Origin: Bacillota bacterium
GTDB taxonomy: Bacteria; Bacillota; DTU025
Assembly: GCA_003456765.1 (NCBI GenBank)
Contig: DMOT01000092.1
Location: forward strand, 1 to 6,852
Direction of reading: 5' to 3'
Length of the DNA stretch: 6,852 nt
This document shows positions 6,417 through 6,852 of this stretch, one piece after another. The position numbers were made by a program, and so were the translations under genes. Below the pieces are notes generated by a model. It saw only the letters and a program-made list of their open reading frames with translations, was not told where the DNA came from and ran no database searches. The stretch's first letter is position 1. The number at the start of each line of letters is the position of its first letter.

Positions 6417-6852
6417 TCTTTTACTCCTCCCTTAATAGATGCAGTCTGTGGTTTTGCGCGAAACCTCTCTCCAACCTTGACCAACATTCTCTTGGTTATC
6501 AGCCCGCCCGGCAGTACCAGAATGACGACGATAAGTGTGACCGCGTAGATGACTTGAAGCCATGAAGCGACAGCGCTGGGAAGAATCAAATGCAGACCTT
6601 GGAAAACGGGGACTGAGATTATCACCCCCCACATAGTGCTGTGCCCGCCTACAAATAGCATGCACATGATGGTGCCTATGACACCCAGATTGAAGAATTC
6701 CGGGAACAGGCTGCCTATGAGAAACGCGTAAAGGGTTCCCGCAAGTCCGGCAAACCCGCCCGCAATGATCTGGAAAAGCATGCCCAGCCGCTTCACGTCG
6801 ACTCCCAGCGCACGCGCGGCGTCTTTGTCTACGAAGACCATGGATGCCGCAC
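6413..6852 (-). CDS. Branched-chain amino acid-type ABC transporter permease (LivM family), C-terminal part
   Basis: This is the inner-membrane channel subunit of a Liv/HAAT-type ABC importer, which passes a substrate delivered by a periplasmic binding protein. The gene is cut by the right edge: the frame stays open through 6852 (Ala-Ala-Ser precede the Met at 6841), so that Met is internal and not the start. About 145 residues are visible. The segment ALGVDVKRLGM matches the cytoplasmic EAA-like loop of LivM that contacts the ATPase. It is followed by four hydrophobic stretches, roughly residues 21-43, 52-66, 70-88 and 93-113 counted from the Met at 6841, with AGGFAGLAGTLYA and FVGGHSTMWG in the family's usual places. 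The usual motif there is GG-x-GT-x-x-GP, so H and S are mild substitutions. The tail is basic and cytosolic. The stop overlaps the start of the binding-protein gene (GTGA), which implies translational coupling. The substrate cannot be told from the sequence. Confidence 0.9.
   Translation of the reverse strand, partial: AASMVFVDKDAARALGVDVKRLGMLFQIIAGGFAGLAGTLYAFLIGSLFPEFFNLGVIGTIMCMLFVGGHSTMWGVIISVPVFQGLHLILPSAVASWLQVIYAVTLIVVILVLPGGLITKRMLVKVGERFRAKPQTASIKGGVKE
6424..6433 (-). promoter_or_regulatory. Ribosome-binding site that fixes the GTG start of the binding-protein gene
   Basis: On the minus strand this reads AAGGGAGGAG, a near-perfect Shine-Dalgarno sequence, seven bases before GTG at 6416. 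It lies inside the last codons of the permease gene. It supports the GTG rather than the next in-frame Met (residue 18), which would fall inside the signal-peptide core. Confidence 0.8.

Overview
This 6.85 kb window is a single co-directional run of six genes on the minus strand, read from right to left, with a decayed insertion-sequence gene beyond the last one at the left edge. Base composition is moderately GC-rich. Ribosome-binding sites are strong (AAGGGAGGAG, GGGAGG, AAAAGGAGGG), and one start codon is GTG. Together with the Liv-type amide/amino-acid importer this suggests a free-living bacterium, possibly an anaerobe such as Synergistota, Firmicutes or Desulfobacterota. The lineage cannot be fixed from the sequence alone.

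Layout in transcription order: (1) the C-terminal part of a LivM-type ABC permease, cut by the right edge (6413-6852); (2) a Liv/LivK-type periplasmic binding protein overlapping it by a GTGA (5232-6416); (3) a 279-bp spacer with a possible hairpin; (4) a cytosolic Ntn hydrolase/acyltransferase of the C45 (penicillin acyltransferase-like) family (3531-4952); (5) a 131-bp spacer; (6) a ketopantoate reductase, PanE (2470-3399); (7) ketopantoate hydroxymethyltransferase, PanB, 13 bp further on (1596-2456); (8) a secreted HAD-family acid phosphatase of the e(P4)/class C type (426-1505); (9) a 12-13 bp perfect hairpin at 325-363 that probably ends the transcript; (10) a broken IS21-type istB ATPase remnant (about 1-310).

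PanB and PanE make pantoate for pantothenate and CoA synthesis, but panC and panD, their usual neighbours, are absent here. They are accompanied instead by an importer, an amide-bond enzyme and an exported phosphatase. The conservative reading is a pantoate biosynthesis pair placed next to a peptide/amide uptake locus. A bolder reading, offered only as a hypothesis, is a salvage or breakdown route for pantothenate-type compounds: outer dephosphorylation, uptake, amide cleavage, then PanE and PanB running in reverse to 2-oxoisovalerate and a one-carbon unit. The sequence shows gene order and families; it does not show substrates or direction.
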